A model generated the notes under the pieces. That model searched no databases, was not told where the DNA came from, and saw only the letters and a list, made by a program, of their open reading frames with translations. Shown here in pieces: positions 38,900-46,709 of a DNA stretch of 64,000 nt. The position numbers and the translations under genes are program-made. Every line of letters starts with the position of its first letter. Position 1 is the stretch's first letter. Where the stretch lies: positions 1 to 64,000 of IMG/VR virus record IMGVR_UViG_3300038427_000657. The stretch is one strand, 5' to 3'. The stretch comes from a virus.

Positions 38900-39085
38900 T
38901 TACAGCTCGTCAATTTCTTCTCGAATTTCTTCGCTATCCTTTTGAAGACGTTTCAATCGTTGACTCGTATAAGTCTCTTCTTCATCGGTGCACAACCCAC
39001 CAAGAGTTACTGCATCTTTCGCAACTTCAATGGGCGCTGTTACCACATCGAAGCCGGTTTTTAATAATTTTCCGAATAATCCCAT
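38900..39085 (-). CDS. Small conserved-looking phage protein
   Basis: 61 aa: GLFGKLLKTGFDVVTAPIEV amphipathic helix, AVTLGG, then a charged coiled coil (RLKRLQKDSEEIREEIDEL). Short proteins of this shape recur in tailed phages but have no known role. Confidence 0.7.
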   Translation of the reverse strand: MGLFGKLLKTGFDVVTAPIEVAKDAVTLGGLCTDEEETYTSQRLKRLQKDSEEIREEIDEL

Positions 39086-39087
39086 AA

Positions 39088-39147
39088 AAAGGGCGCCGGT
39101 GATAGGGAGCGCAAATAACTAACACCGACTGCTGCTTCTACCTATCA
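39088..39147 (-). terminator. Long-loop hairpin and T-run
   Basis: CGGTGATAGG and CCTATCACCG form a 10-bp stem with about 40-nt loop, followed by GGCGCCCTTTTT on the minus strand. Likely ends the giant RNA 2/tRNA-fMet transcript or acts in the leader of 38900-39085. Confidence 0.55.
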
Positions 39148-39157
39148 CCGACAAAAT

Positions 39158-39234
39158 TGGTTGCGGGGGCTGGATTTGAACCAGCGACCTTCACGTTATG
39201 AGCGTGACGAGCTACCGAGCTGCTCCACCCCGCT
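39158..39234 (-). tRNA. Initiator tRNA-fMet(CAT)
   Basis: GCGGGG/CCCCGC acceptor with unpaired position 1 (A-A), CACG-CTCATAA-CGTG anticodon arm, T-arm GCTGG-TTCAAAT-CCAGC, encoded CCA. The 1-72 mismatch marks an initiator. Lies 5 nt after giant RNA 2. Confidence 0.93.
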
Positions 39235-39239
39235 ATTCA

Positions 39240-40122
39240 AATGCGTTCCGGAAGGATTCGCTTGTTACCTTCGACTATTCTTACCTTTCAGTTATTCAGT
39301 CAGTTGGAACCCGTCGATTCCTAAACCACGCCGTTATGGCTTATTAGCGTGATTACAAAGGATTTTTCAGTTGGCCTACTTAGTCATCCTTTACCTTACT
39401 TACTCCGGCTACTTTCGTATCCATAAAGATTCTTCACCTTCATGTTACTTTACTGCTAACGGTAGCAGTTACTCAGTCACGGAACACAAAATTATTCAAA
39501 GAACGTCTTTTATTGATGGAGAGTTTTAGAGGAAACAATATCGTCTTGCATTACCCTCGCAGCAGCTTACTGTTTTCACCAACAAAAAATTATCTTATCA
39601 CAACTTAATAGATTATCAAGCTTTGTTGGTGGTTCACGGTAGCAGGTAGGAATCTTTAAGGGTTTGAGCCAACCTAAATGTCCTTATTCAGGAACCTATA
39701 TGCCAACAAAAAATTCATGGGCTGGATGATTGGTTATGAAAGTTGCCGCTTTCAGCCAATCGGCAATACAGCCTCTACAATTTCATCTGGTCATCCTCAG
39801 AAACTTAGACCGGCATGGACCAAGTTTCTTACTTAGCCGACTCCAGACGGCCCCTTTCGGAGCATTCATTTCTTTCCACATTACCATCAGCATTACGCCG
39901 ATACGTTGTAGTCTCAACCTTCGGGTCGCTTAGCGGCCACGAGTAATCTTCTTACTCTCTTTTCCTAACAATTGGGTTTCAACTGTCTCCGGTGTTTCGG
40001 TATTTGTTCCCGGCGCTTTTATTTAAGCTAAGAACGCTTTACTGTCACGTTCTAGTCATCTCCCAGCTTTGGCTAATTCCAATGGGAACATCGCTCACCG
40101 GCGACTTTTACCACTGGACAAC
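39240..40122 (-). ncRNA. Giant structured RNA 2 (GOLLD/ROOL-like candidate)
   Basis: About 880 nt without a credible ORF, from an early-type promoter (40129-40156) to tRNA-fMet. Clear hairpins: GCTCC-GAAA-GGGGC (39850-39863), CGACC-CGAA-GGTTG (39915-39929), ACTGCTA-CCGT-TAGCAGT (39452-39469) and AGAACG/CGTTCT (40031-40053). Architecture (own promoter, tRNA neighbour, no ORF) parallels giant RNA 1, but the two sequences are not obviously alike. Confidence 0.75.
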
Positions 40123-40128
40123 GAATAA

Positions 40129-40156
40129 ATAGTATCAAAGAACCAAAAAATGTCAA
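40129..40156 (-). promoter_or_regulatory. Early-type promoter of giant RNA 2
   Basis: TTGACA, 16 bp, TACTAT; overlaps the 3' end of the gene at 40153. Confidence 0.75.
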
Positions 40157-40344
40157 GCCTCTGATTTTCCTAATTCCCTCAATCTCTGGTCACCAGAACC
40201 TACAATTTTACCTTCACGCGTTCTGGTTCGATTATCACCCTTATCATGTCTAGCAACAAGCTTTCCACTACCATCACGAAGCCAATTGCCATCTTGGCGA
40301 CCAATGATTTTACCTTCGCGGTTTCTTATGAAATTATCTGGCAT
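40153..40344 (-). CDS. Short-repeat protein
   Basis: 63 aa made of three imperfect about 18-residue repeats (R-x-R-E/D-G-K-I/L-I/V-G/A-R), e.g. REGKIIGRQDGNWLRDGSGK. Such repeats form beta-hairpin stacks. Ends Glu-Ala-TGA in the next promoter. Confidence 0.65.
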   Translation of the reverse strand: MPDNFIRNREGKIIGRQDGNWLRDGSGKLVARHDKGDNRTRTREGKIVGSGDQRLRELGKSEA

Positions 40345-40427
40345 AACTAATCTTCAATCTTTAGTATCGGCAAAAAATTGTGAAAGTCCGGTCTTTCAAT
40401 AACCCTATCAGACAAGGGAATAAAATT

Positions 40428-40814
40428 TTACCTGTTTGTTACCACCGTGACACTGGTAATCAAATAACTTGTGTTTCTTCGGAATGGATTATACAAAAGT
40501 GTTTGATGATATTTCAAAGAAACCATGTTACCATTATCCACCGCAGACTCAAGAGCAGGGACCAATGACTGATTTAAGCAACTGAATTCCCAAACGTTAG
40601 CCGATGCTGACTTACCTTGAATAACACCGCCCAAAATCAATTCACCCTCATGCGATTTGACAAAGATGCCTTTGTTACTGAATTTTGAAATGGTGCCTGT
40701 TCTTGTTCCATCACTGACACTACAACCGCCGCTACCACCAACAACAATAGCAGCCAAAAGACCAAGGATTGCAACAACAATCATTAACTCAATCAACGTG
40801 AATGCTTTTTTCAT
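40428..40814 (-). CDS. Type IV prepilin-like signal fused to a phage-type beta domain
   Basis: 128 aa. The N-terminus KKAFTLIELMIVVAILGLLA is a textbook prepilin/pseudopilin motif including Glu5. The rest (GTISKFSNKGIFVKSHEGEL...NVWEFSCLN...NTSYLITSV) resembles a small soluble domain in phage and plasmid proteins. Early promoter and CATTATG start. If processed by a host prepilin peptidase it could join or block pili or secretion pseudopili. Confidence 0.8.
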   Translation of the reverse strand: MKKAFTLIELMIVVAILGLLAAIVVGGSGGCSVSDGTRTGTISKFSNKGIFVKSHEGELILGGVIQGKSASANVWEFSCLNQSLVPALESAVDNGNMVSLKYHQTLLYNPFRRNTSYLITSVTVVTNR

Positions 40815-40867
40815 AATGTTATGATTTTACACAGTTTTTATATTTTGTCAAGCGATGAAGTTATTAT

Positions 40868-41032
40868 TTAATAATACCGTTCAGGATGAAGAGCAATCTC
40901 CGATGGCTTCCAAACAGCCTTTGAATAATTAGCGAAAGCTTCTCTCGAAGAAACTGGCTTACCGTCAATTTCCCAGTAACCAAATGACGGAAATACTACA
41001 AATATCTTTTCATGTTCAGGCACATTCTTCAT
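40868..41032 (-). CDS. 54-aa hypothetical protein
   Basis: Complete ORF with ATG at 41032, in order after 41039-41254. Aromatic-rich (FVVFPSFGYWEID; WKPSEIALHPERYY). Confidence 0.6.
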   Translation of the reverse strand: MKNVPEHEKIFVVFPSFGYWEIDGKPVSSREAFANYSKAVWKPSEIALHPERYY

Positions 41033-41038
41033 AAAATC

Positions 41039-41254
41039 TTATATTGTTATCAGTTCCCTTAAAGGAGATACTGCGTTTGCTTTAATTCTTGCCCATAATT
41101 CGGGATATTGTAAAGCAAAAATTGTTTGTTGCAACTTCCAGATTGATTCATCTTGTTCATCAATTATTTGATGTGCTTCGTCTAGGGATTGTCTCAATCC
41201 ATGACTTTTTTCCATTTCACAGAGCAACAAATCATTAGCTGTTTGTAAAATCAT
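41039..41254 (-). CDS. Hypothetical coiled-coil protein
   Basis: 71 aa, Gln/Glu-rich heptads (SLDEAHQIIDEQDESIWKLQ). Starts 7 nt downstream of tRNA-Arg(TCT). Confidence 0.6.
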   Translation of the reverse strand: MILQTANDLLLCEMEKSHGLRQSLDEAHQIIDEQDESIWKLQQTIFALQYPELWARIKANAVSPLRELITI

Positions 41255-41260
41255 AAATTT

Positions 41261-41337
41261 TGGTACAGGAGCCGGGACTTGAACCCGGAACCATCTGCTT
41301 AGAAGGCAGATGCTCTATCCAGTTGAGCTACTCCTGC
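41261..41337 (-). tRNA. tRNA-Arg(TCT)
   Basis: TCTGC/GCAGA stem, loop CTTCTAA, T-arm CCGGG-TTCAAGT-CCCGG, encoded CCA. The mRNA frame at 41315 overlaps its first 23 nt. Confidence 0.93.
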
Positions 41338-41488
41338 GTTCATCGGGAATGACATGATAAGGCCCTACCATAAAACTGTCAGGCCTTTCACCGCACTTTT
41401 GGCAATTCATGTGAATTGAATGTAAATCTGCCCACCAAGGCGGTAACATAATAAACCATTCATGTCCATTCTTACACTTCACTTTCAT
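41315..41488 (-). CDS. Small zinc protein overlapping a tRNA
   Basis: 57 aa from the ATG at 41488 (a GTG 15 nt upstream is alternative). CKNGHEW and CQKC with intervening His fit a zinc site. The last 8 codons and stop lie inside the tRNA-Arg gene. TATTTAT box at 41506-41512. Confidence 0.6.
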   Translation of the reverse strand: MKVKCKNGHEWFIMLPPWWADLHSIHMNCQKCGERPDSFMVGPYHVIPDERRSSSTG

Positions 41489-41505
41489 TTGTGGAATGTT
41501 CACAA

Positions 41506-41512
41506 ATAAATA
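41506..41512 (-). promoter_or_regulatory. TATTTAT box
   Basis: 17 nt before the ATG at 41488, or 2 nt before the alternative GTG. Confidence 0.4.
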
Positions 41513-41522
41513 CTACCATGAA

Positions 41523-41738
41523 TTACTTTTTCGTCAAGCCTCTCGAAACTTTCATATATGGTTTATATGTTATAAGATACCATAATGATTTCCAAAGACC
41601 AAACTTTTTTTCGGGGTCAGGGTCAGGTGATTTTATCCATCCTTCCGCAGTGCAACGATTACAGATATAAGGTTGGTCTGCTCCATTCACTGGTCGACCA
41701 CATATCAAACATTTCTTAAAATAATATTTGGCACCCAT
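41523..41738 (-). CDS. Small zinc-ribbon protein
   Basis: 71 aa; CLIC (10-13) and CNRC (26-29) zinc ribbon, then basic tail. TATTTAT box at 41744-41750, 5 nt before the ATG. Confidence 0.7.
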   Translation of the reverse strand: MGAKYYFKKCLICGRPVNGADQPYICNRCTAEGWIKSPDPDPEKKFGLWKSLWYLITYKPYMKVSRGLTKK

Positions 41739-41743
41739 GCGAA

Positions 41744-41750
41744 ATAAATA
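41744..41750 (-). promoter_or_regulatory. TATTTAT box
   Basis: 5 nt before the ATG at 41738. Confidence 0.5.
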
Positions 41751-41755
41751 CCTTA

Positions 41756-43204
41756 TCAGATATTCATTCCTTTGGCAAATCTGAATAATCTTTCCGTAGG
41801 GATTAAATCAGCATCCGATAAGGTGCCGTCATTCAGAGCAGTAACAAAACGGTTTCTATCATTAAACCGTCTGCAAACATTTTCTTCAATCGTTCTCGCT
41901 GCGTATAAGAATCTTTGATAAACATCCGAAAGAGCATAAGCTCTATCAATTCGTCCGGCTGACTGGAGAACAGCAATTGCTGACCATGATGGATTGATGA
42001 CCGATGAACGCGGGCGATTGCCCAAAATATCATGCAAATTAATACATTGGCCACCAGCAGCAAGATTTGCCACCATGAAATGTTTTTTGTCAGCTTGAAA
42101 CTCGTCTATGTCTTGAAGCCGTTGCTTCATCGATTGTTCACCGTAAATTTTTCCGACCAAAGCAGGATTAAATTCTTTCCCAAGGCGTAAAACGATTGCT
42201 TCAATGGTATCAGTAAAATTAACAAAAATAACTGCTGAACGGCCTTCTGTATTATAGTCTGCCACCATTTCAACGATAGTAGGAACTTTTAACATTTCAG
42301 CTTTTCGTCTTGCCTTTATGATGGCAGCAAGAACATGGTCTTTGTAAGATTCACACCGTTTCTCCAGTAAATCTAATTCTGATTCCATTTCATCATAAAC
42401 TTCCTGAATCTTATCGGATGCGGTGCCCATGTCATAAGCTTCAGCCACAACTTGTGTAGGCGGAAAAATATCCTTCATGTCCCTTCGAGTGAGACGCGAC
42501 CCTACTTTTCTGAAATTATAAAGATGTTCACGAACAGCTTGAATTTTTGCCATTGATTCTGTATTTTCCGAATCAAAATATTGTCGTCCCCATTTACCAA
42601 TCCACTGCGCACCAGCAGATTCAGCAAACTTCTTAAATTCCTTCATTTGACCATTGTGAAGGTTCATTGCAAAACCGAATGCTCTCATGTCCAGCGGAGA
42701 CGTTGCTTGTGTCGCTGACATTAAGTGACATTTATATCCTTGCATCTTAATATTAAAAAGAATTCCAGCATTCAAAGAGTCAACGCCCTTCATCTTATGA
42801 CTCTCATCCAATACAATTAGCCAGTCTTTTGGAATCTTGAACATTGCCCGAAGAAATTCAGGGACTTCAATATCCTTGCCAATGTTGTAGAGTTTCTTAT
42901 ACTTCTTTTGAGAAATTCTTTTGTAAAATGAAGTGTTACCACGGGCTAATTTCTCATAATTAATGATGAATTCAGGTTTTAGACCAAAGGATTCAAGCAC
43001 TAACTTCCATGTAGGAATACCAAGTTTAGGACAGATAACTACGAACTTACATTTAAGATGACGAAGGATAGCACAAGCTGCATAAGTTTTACCTGTGCCA
43101 GTTGCGGAACCATCCCATGCAATACCGTTTTGCTCAAGAGAATTGACAAGAAATTCAGCATGTTTAAATTGCGGCTGTAATAAACCGGTTGTGTCAAAAT
43201 TCAT
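41756..43204 (-). CDS. Superfamily 2 (SNF2-like) helicase/ATPase
   Basis: 482 aa. Walker A GSATGTGKTYAA (32-43), motif II VLDESHK, motif III LMSATQATS, and motif VI QSAGRIDRAY near the C-terminus define an SF2 ATPase; no extra domain is visible. Likely a DNA-remodelling or replication/recombination helicase comparable in size to T4 UvsW-type enzymes, though the exact class is unresolved. Early-type promoter upstream. Confidence 0.88.
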   Translation of the reverse strand: MNFDTTGLLQPQFKHAEFLVNSLEQNGIAWDGSATGTGKTYAACAILRHLKCKFVVICPKLGIPTWKLVLESFGLKPEFIINYEKLARGNTSFYKRISQKKYKKLYNIGKDIEVPEFLRAMFKIPKDWLIVLDESHKMKGVDSLNAGILFNIKMQGYKCHLMSATQATSPLDMRAFGFAMNLHNGQMKEFKKFAESAGAQWIGKWGRQYFDSENTESMAKIQAVREHLYNFRKVGSRLTRRDMKDIFPPTQVVAEAYDMGTASDKIQEVYDEMESELDLLEKRCESYKDHVLAAIIKARRKAEMLKVPTIVEMVADYNTEGRSAVIFVNFTDTIEAIVLRLGKEFNPALVGKIYGEQSMKQRLQDIDEFQADKKHFMVANLAAGGQCINLHDILGNRPRSSVINPSWSAIAVLQSAGRIDRAYALSDVYQRFLYAARTIEENVCRRFNDRNRFVTALNDGTLSDADLIPTERLFRFAKGMNI

Positions 43205-43241
43205 AACCGAATTATACCAAACAATTACGGAAAGTCAAGCG

Positions 43242-43541
43242 TCAATCATTAAATACCGTTGCCTTGAAAGAAGAATATACGGGATATTGGCGAATACTTT
43301 CCTCAGTAAGAACATATTCCCATGATGTAATATCACCCCCTTTATCCTTCACAACTTTTGATAATACGAAGGTAACGATTTCATCTGTAAACAATTTAAC
43401 CGCAAATCCAACATCACAAGCATCGTTATAAATGCGCTGAAGATGGCGGTCATCCATATCTGATGCTTCACTTGTGAAGGTAAAAGTATGCTTATCATAA
43501 GTGAATCTATCACTCGGAAACGCAATTAAATTAAATTTCAT
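43242..43541 (-). CDS. Hypothetical protein
   Basis: 99 aa, alpha/beta. Overlaps the upstream gene by ATGA. Unknown. Confidence 0.65.
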   Translation of the reverse strand: MKFNLIAFPSDRFTYDKHTFTFTSEASDMDDRHLQRIYNDACDVGFAVKLFTDEIVTFVLSKVVKDKGGDITSWEYVLTEESIRQYPVYSSFKATVFND

Positions 43542-43735
43542 AGTTGGTCAATAGTGTTTTCTGCACATTCCTTGACACTTGGAATGTCATTTCGATACGG
43601 AGAACAGTCAACATACTCTCCATCTGCATCTGCAATGGAAGCATAGTAACCTTCACTATGATCACAGATATAAATGGTGTAGCCCTTGTATTGGTAAGCT
43701 GTGATAACATTACTCTTTTTCTTTTTCCGTTTCAT
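43538..43735 (-). CDS. Hypothetical protein
   Basis: 65 aa, basic start (KRKKKKSNVITAYQYKGYTI) and aromatic strands. Behind an early promoter near 43740-43770. Confidence 0.6.
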   Translation of the reverse strand: MKRKKKKSNVITAYQYKGYTIYICDHSEGYYASIADADGEYVDCSPYRNDIPSVKECAENTIDQL

Positions 43736-43772
43736 GTGGGTATTTTATCAAACATTTAAGAAATGTCAAGCG

Positions 43773-43973
43773 TTAGGACAAAATCGTTTTAATGATGACG
43801 AAGACCAGACGACACCAATAATAACCCCTATAACAAAATTTCTGCCATAATGTCAGCTTTACACCCGTTATGGCTTTTAAATAAGCAGGCAGGAAGAAAA
43901 GGAAATACATCACTATTAATGAAAATAATAGTACACTGAAAACGATTACAAGTATTCCTAACAAATTCATCAT
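43773..43973 (-). CDS. Small membrane protein
   Basis: 66 aa with two TM segments (LGILVIVFSVLLFSLIVMYF; WCRLVFVIIKTIL). Early promoter upstream. Confidence 0.65.
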   Translation of the reverse strand: MMNLLGILVIVFSVLLFSLIVMYFLFFLPAYLKAITGVKLTLWQKFCYRGYYWCRLVFVIIKTILS

Positions 43974-44024
43974 GGTAATATTCTACCAAACATTTGAAAA
44001 ATGTCAAGCCCTGAAAAGGAAACA

Positions 44025-44052
44025 GGGCTCGTATCATTGACTACACGAGCCC
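44025..44052 (-). terminator. Terminator of 44077-44595
   Basis: GGGCTCGT/ACGAGCCC stem followed by TGTTT. Confidence 0.6.
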
Positions 44053-44076
44053 CGTTTTGTATTGTATTTCAACAGC

Positions 44077-44595
44077 TTAACCAACAGCCGGCTGAATCGC
44101 CGGAGCGGTTTCAGCTGCCGGAGAGGAAACTGGTTCACTCACTGCGGGTGCTGACTGAGCAGGCGGGGGAGCAGTGGTAGAAGCAGCTTCGGCGGGTGCT
44201 GCCGTTGTGGGTGCGGCCGGTGCAACTGCTACAGACGCCGGAGCGGCTGCGACAGGGGTAGAAACGGGAGCCACCTTGGTTTTCTTCACCTTGGCGGTTG
44301 CCAAAGTCATGGTGCTTTTGTCGTAGTTTTCCTTCAATACGAAAACAGACTTCGGGCGGCCAACCGCACCGTGAGCTTGTTTCTTCGACTGGAGCTCCAG
44401 AATTGTTCCATCCTTCACGCCGGCATCCACCTTGTTTCGGAGTGACAATTCGCACTGATGCTCATTGCGACTGAACAAAGTAGCCATCGTGAATGGCCGT
44501 TTGGGCCAGTTGGTTTTCTTCGGGGGTGCTCCAATATGGCCCCATTCACCCTTTTGACTCTTGCCCTTGCGAGCGTTCTTTGCGTTTTTACTCAT
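44077..44595 (-). CDS. Winged-helix-like protein with Pro/Ala-rich tail (1)
   Basis: 172 aa. Basic N-terminus, then a domain with PFTMATLFSRNEHQCELSLR...GRPKSVFVL resembling a small winged helix, then a 65-residue Ala/Pro/Ser/Thr tail. Divergently paired with a similar protein at 44786. Likely a DNA-binding or nucleoid-like protein. Uses the ribosome-site-free A-rich leader. Confidence 0.65.
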   Translation of the reverse strand: MSKNAKNARKGKSQKGEWGHIGAPPKKTNWPKRPFTMATLFSRNEHQCELSLRNKVDAGVKDGTILELQSKKQAHGAVGRPKSVFVLKENYDKSTMTLATAKVKKTKVAPVSTPVAAAPASVAVAPAAPTTAAPAEAASTTAPPPAQSAPAVSEPVSSPAAETAPAIQPAVG

Positions 44596-44751
44596 ATTTA
44601 CTTATGGTTTTTGATTTGTTTTTGTTTTATGTTTGTTTCGATTGTGAAAACATTTTACATCATTTCTATAAGAAGTCAAGCCCTGTAAAAACTTCTTTGG
44701 AGAATATCAATATTGAAAACTTTAACGATATTTGAGAAATTCAATTAACGC

Positions 44752-44779
44752 TTGACTTTTTATAGAATGCTGATAAACT
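44752..44779 (+). promoter_or_regulatory. Early-type promoter
   Basis: TTGACT, 16 bp, TAAACT. Confidence 0.7.
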
Positions 44780-44785
44780 AGCTTT

Positions 44786-45493
44786 ATGAATAAAACACCA
44801 TTAAAATTTCCAAGTGGAGTTTTCACCCACACGGAATTAGCGAAGTTCAATAATCAAACCAACCAGCAAGTCTGGATACGGTATCAAGAAGCCATCAAAA
44901 GTGGCGTAATCGTGACTGCCGGAAACCGGCCATCTGCCGGAAAAGGAAAACCGTCAAAATTGTGGAAATTGGCAGACGGTCAACCTGTTCCTATCGTCAC
45001 CCCTTCACCAGCACCTGTAACACCAACACCAGCCGTTATTCCGCCAACTGTTCCAACTGAACCCGTAATTGTTCCCGCAGCTGAATCACCAAAATTACTA
45101 TCCGAGTCAACCGAAACTGCCAAGGTGGAAGCGAAACCTGACACAACGCCAACCGTTGAAATTCCTTTGGTAGTGGAAGTTTTGAAGGTTGAACCAACCG
45201 GTATCACTCCGTCAGTGAAAGTCAAAATTGACCCTGTGGTAGAAGTCAAAAAGATTGTCGAAGATGCCCGCACCTTGAAAGAAACGTGTCCTATTTGTAA
45301 TCATCCATTGCTTGCCATAAACGATGCAACCGGCATCATGGTTTGGTGTCCTCAACCATCCGAAATTTGCCCGTCAGCAGAAAATCCGTTTGGTCACGGT
45401 AAAACTGAGCAGGAAGCTTATTTCAAGCTTATCGAAAGGTGGACTCGTAAATCATCCATTGTATCGGTAGGTAGTAACAGACTCCAATCCTAA
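44786..45493 (+). CDS. Winged-helix-like protein with Pro-rich linker and zinc domain (2)
   Basis: 235 aa. The N-terminal domain (FPSGVFTHTELAKFNNQTN...SAGKGKPSKLWKL) matches the one at 44077 in layout; a Pro/Thr/Val-rich linker follows, and the C-terminus has CPIC (about 170) and CPQPSEIC, a possible zinc finger. Opposite strand to gene 1, so the pair is divergent. Confidence 0.65.
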   Translation: MNKTPLKFPSGVFTHTELAKFNNQTNQQVWIRYQEAIKSGVIVTAGNRPSAGKGKPSKLWKLADGQPVPIVTPSPAPVTPTPAVIPPTVPTEPVIVPAAESPKLLSESTETAKVEAKPDTTPTVEIPLVVEVLKVEPTGITPSVKVKIDPVVEVKKIVEDARTLKETCPICNHPLLAINDATGIMVWCPQPSEICPSAENPFGHGKTEQEAYFKLIERWTRKSSIVSVGSNRLQS

Positions 45494-45503
45494 TTGACAA
45501 CGC

Positions 45504-45531
45504 TTGACTCTTTTCATATCTTTGATAAATT
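45504..45531 (+). promoter_or_regulatory. Early-type promoter
   Basis: TTGACT, 16 bp, TAAATT. Confidence 0.7.
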
Positions 45532-45540
45532 ACCATTTAT

Positions 45541-45723
45541 ATGGCACTAACATATCAAGAACTGTTGGAAAAACTTTACGAAATGTCACCGTTGGAATTG
45601 AAGCAACCCGTTCAGCTTCGTGACTACGGGAACGAAGAAACTCACGAAGCTATAGACTTCATTCCCCTTGCTATTGGTAGCAAACCCCAAATTTTCCAAA
45701 TTGGATTTCACGAAAGAGAATAG
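45541..45723 (+). CDS. Hypothetical protein
   Basis: 60 aa, ends in TAG one base before the next ATG. Pro/Leu/Glu-rich (EKLYEMSPLELKQPVQLRDYG). Confidence 0.65.
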   Translation: MALTYQELLEKLYEMSPLELKQPVQLRDYGNEETHEAIDFIPLAIGSKPQIFQIGFHERE

Positions 45724-45724
45724 C

Positions 45725-46420
45725 ATGAATTCTTTGCTCGATTATAACCGGGCTGACTCTTCTCTGATGGACCGATGCTTTCGCAATCTCGTTGACAAGA
45801 TGTTTGAGATTGAAGCACAAAAAGCCAATGAAACAATCGGTGAAACTGCTGACCAAAAATATCAGCGTCATGTGGATGCTGATAGTGGATATAAATGCAT
45901 CCATCTTGGAATAAACGATTTCATTCAACAACTCCAATTTGTTGTCAAAGAGTTACATTTGACATCTACACAAATATCCAAAATAAAATTTCTCGATGTT
46001 GGTTGTGGCGTTGGGCAAAAAGTGTTTTTAGCCAGTTGTTTTGGATTTGACGCTTTCGGTTTGGAATTGAGGAAAGAACTGATTGAAGCTGGACGAGGGT
46101 TGTTTAGTAAGCTAAATGCAGACTATATTTTTCGTCAATATGGTTCTTGCCGTTGTGACCGTGATTTTTTCATTCAAGGAAACGCACTAACTTATACAGG
46201 ATATAATCAATTTGACATTCTTTATTTCTATTGTCCTCTTCACAAGAACGAGCTGGAAATAGAATTAGAAAAGAAACTCGCTCAAGATGCTAAACCCGGC
46301 ACTATTATTTTGGCAAATTTACCAAAATATTTTTACCATTATGATGAACCTTGCAAAGCTCCCGAAGGATGGCAACGACTCATCGATTCCACTGGCGGGC
46401 TTGTCTATCAAAAGATTTAG
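45725..46420 (+). CDS. SAM-dependent methyltransferase-like protein
   Basis: 231 aa. FLDVGCGVGQKVFLA (about 84-98) is motif I of class I methyltransferases; GFDAFGLELRKELIEAGRGL follows with the acidic ribose ligand, and ILYFYCPLHKNE takes the place of motif IV. The LELRKE spacing resembles DOT1-like enzymes. Substrate unknown (DNA, RNA or protein). Confidence 0.75.
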   Translation: MNSLLDYNRADSSLMDRCFRNLVDKMFEIEAQKANETIGETADQKYQRHVDADSGYKCIHLGINDFIQQLQFVVKELHLTSTQISKIKFLDVGCGVGQKVFLASCFGFDAFGLELRKELIEAGRGLFSKLNADYIFRQYGSCRCDRDFFIQGNALTYTGYNQFDILYFYCPLHKNELEIELEKKLAQDAKPGTIILANLPKYFYHYDEPCKAPEGWQRLIDSTGGLVYQKI

Positions 46421-46421
46421 C

Positions 46422-46449
46422 TTGACTTTTATAAAAACTTTGTTAGACT
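46422..46449 (+). promoter_or_regulatory. Early-type promoter of ncRNA copy 4
   Basis: TTGACT, 16 bp, TAGACT; starts at the methyltransferase stop. Confidence 0.7.
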
Positions 46450-46456
46450 ATTACCG

Positions 46457-46576
46457 TTGTGGAGATAAACCTCCAGAGAGTAGGGGACCGGAGCCTGCGA
46501 TGATTCCTTTATCGATAATTATTATAAACGCACGTGAACGGCGCCGACTTTACTATCGTCAGCGCCGTTACTTTTT
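46457..46576 (+). ncRNA. Dispersed small RNA family, copy 4, with terminator
   Basis: GGAG-ATAAAC-CTCC (same hairpin as GGC/GCC in other copies), AGAGAGTAGGGGACCGGAG, CCTGCGATGATTCCTTTA, then AACGGCGC/GCGCCGTT stem and T5 (46537-46576), a rho-independent terminator. About 120 nt; no ORF. Confidence 0.7.
46537..46576 (+). terminator. Terminator of ncRNA copy 4
   Basis: 8-bp AACGGCGC/GCGCCGTT stem, T5. Confidence 0.7.
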
Positions 46577-46680
46577 ACCAGAGTTTGGCTTTCCACGGAG
46601 CCAATACCGTCTAACTTACCCATCCCCCATGTCAGCTTTTTGGTAGTTTGCTAACGAACCCCCGACTGGCCGGTCACCGA
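46540..46680 (-). ncRNA. Convergent minus-strand RNA candidate
   Basis: An early promoter (46682-46709) faces into a GC-rich stretch with no ORF (contains GGTGACCGGCC), running into the terminator of copy 4. Possible antisense or independent RNA. Confidence 0.4.
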
Positions 46681-46681
46681 A

Positions 46682-46709
46682 ACGTTACCACCATTTTAGA
46701 AAAAGTCAA
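46682..46709 (-). promoter_or_regulatory. Early-type promoter
   Basis: TTGACT, 16 bp, TAACGT; no gene downstream, faces copy 4. Confidence 0.6.

Noticed and set aside
39730-39933. Plus-strand open frame in giant RNA 2
   Set aside because: Falls within a hairpin-rich region with minus-strand promoter; no start signals.
44980-45273. Minus-strand Thr/Gly/Val-rich frame
   Set aside because: Shadow of the Pro-rich linker of the plus-strand gene at 44786.
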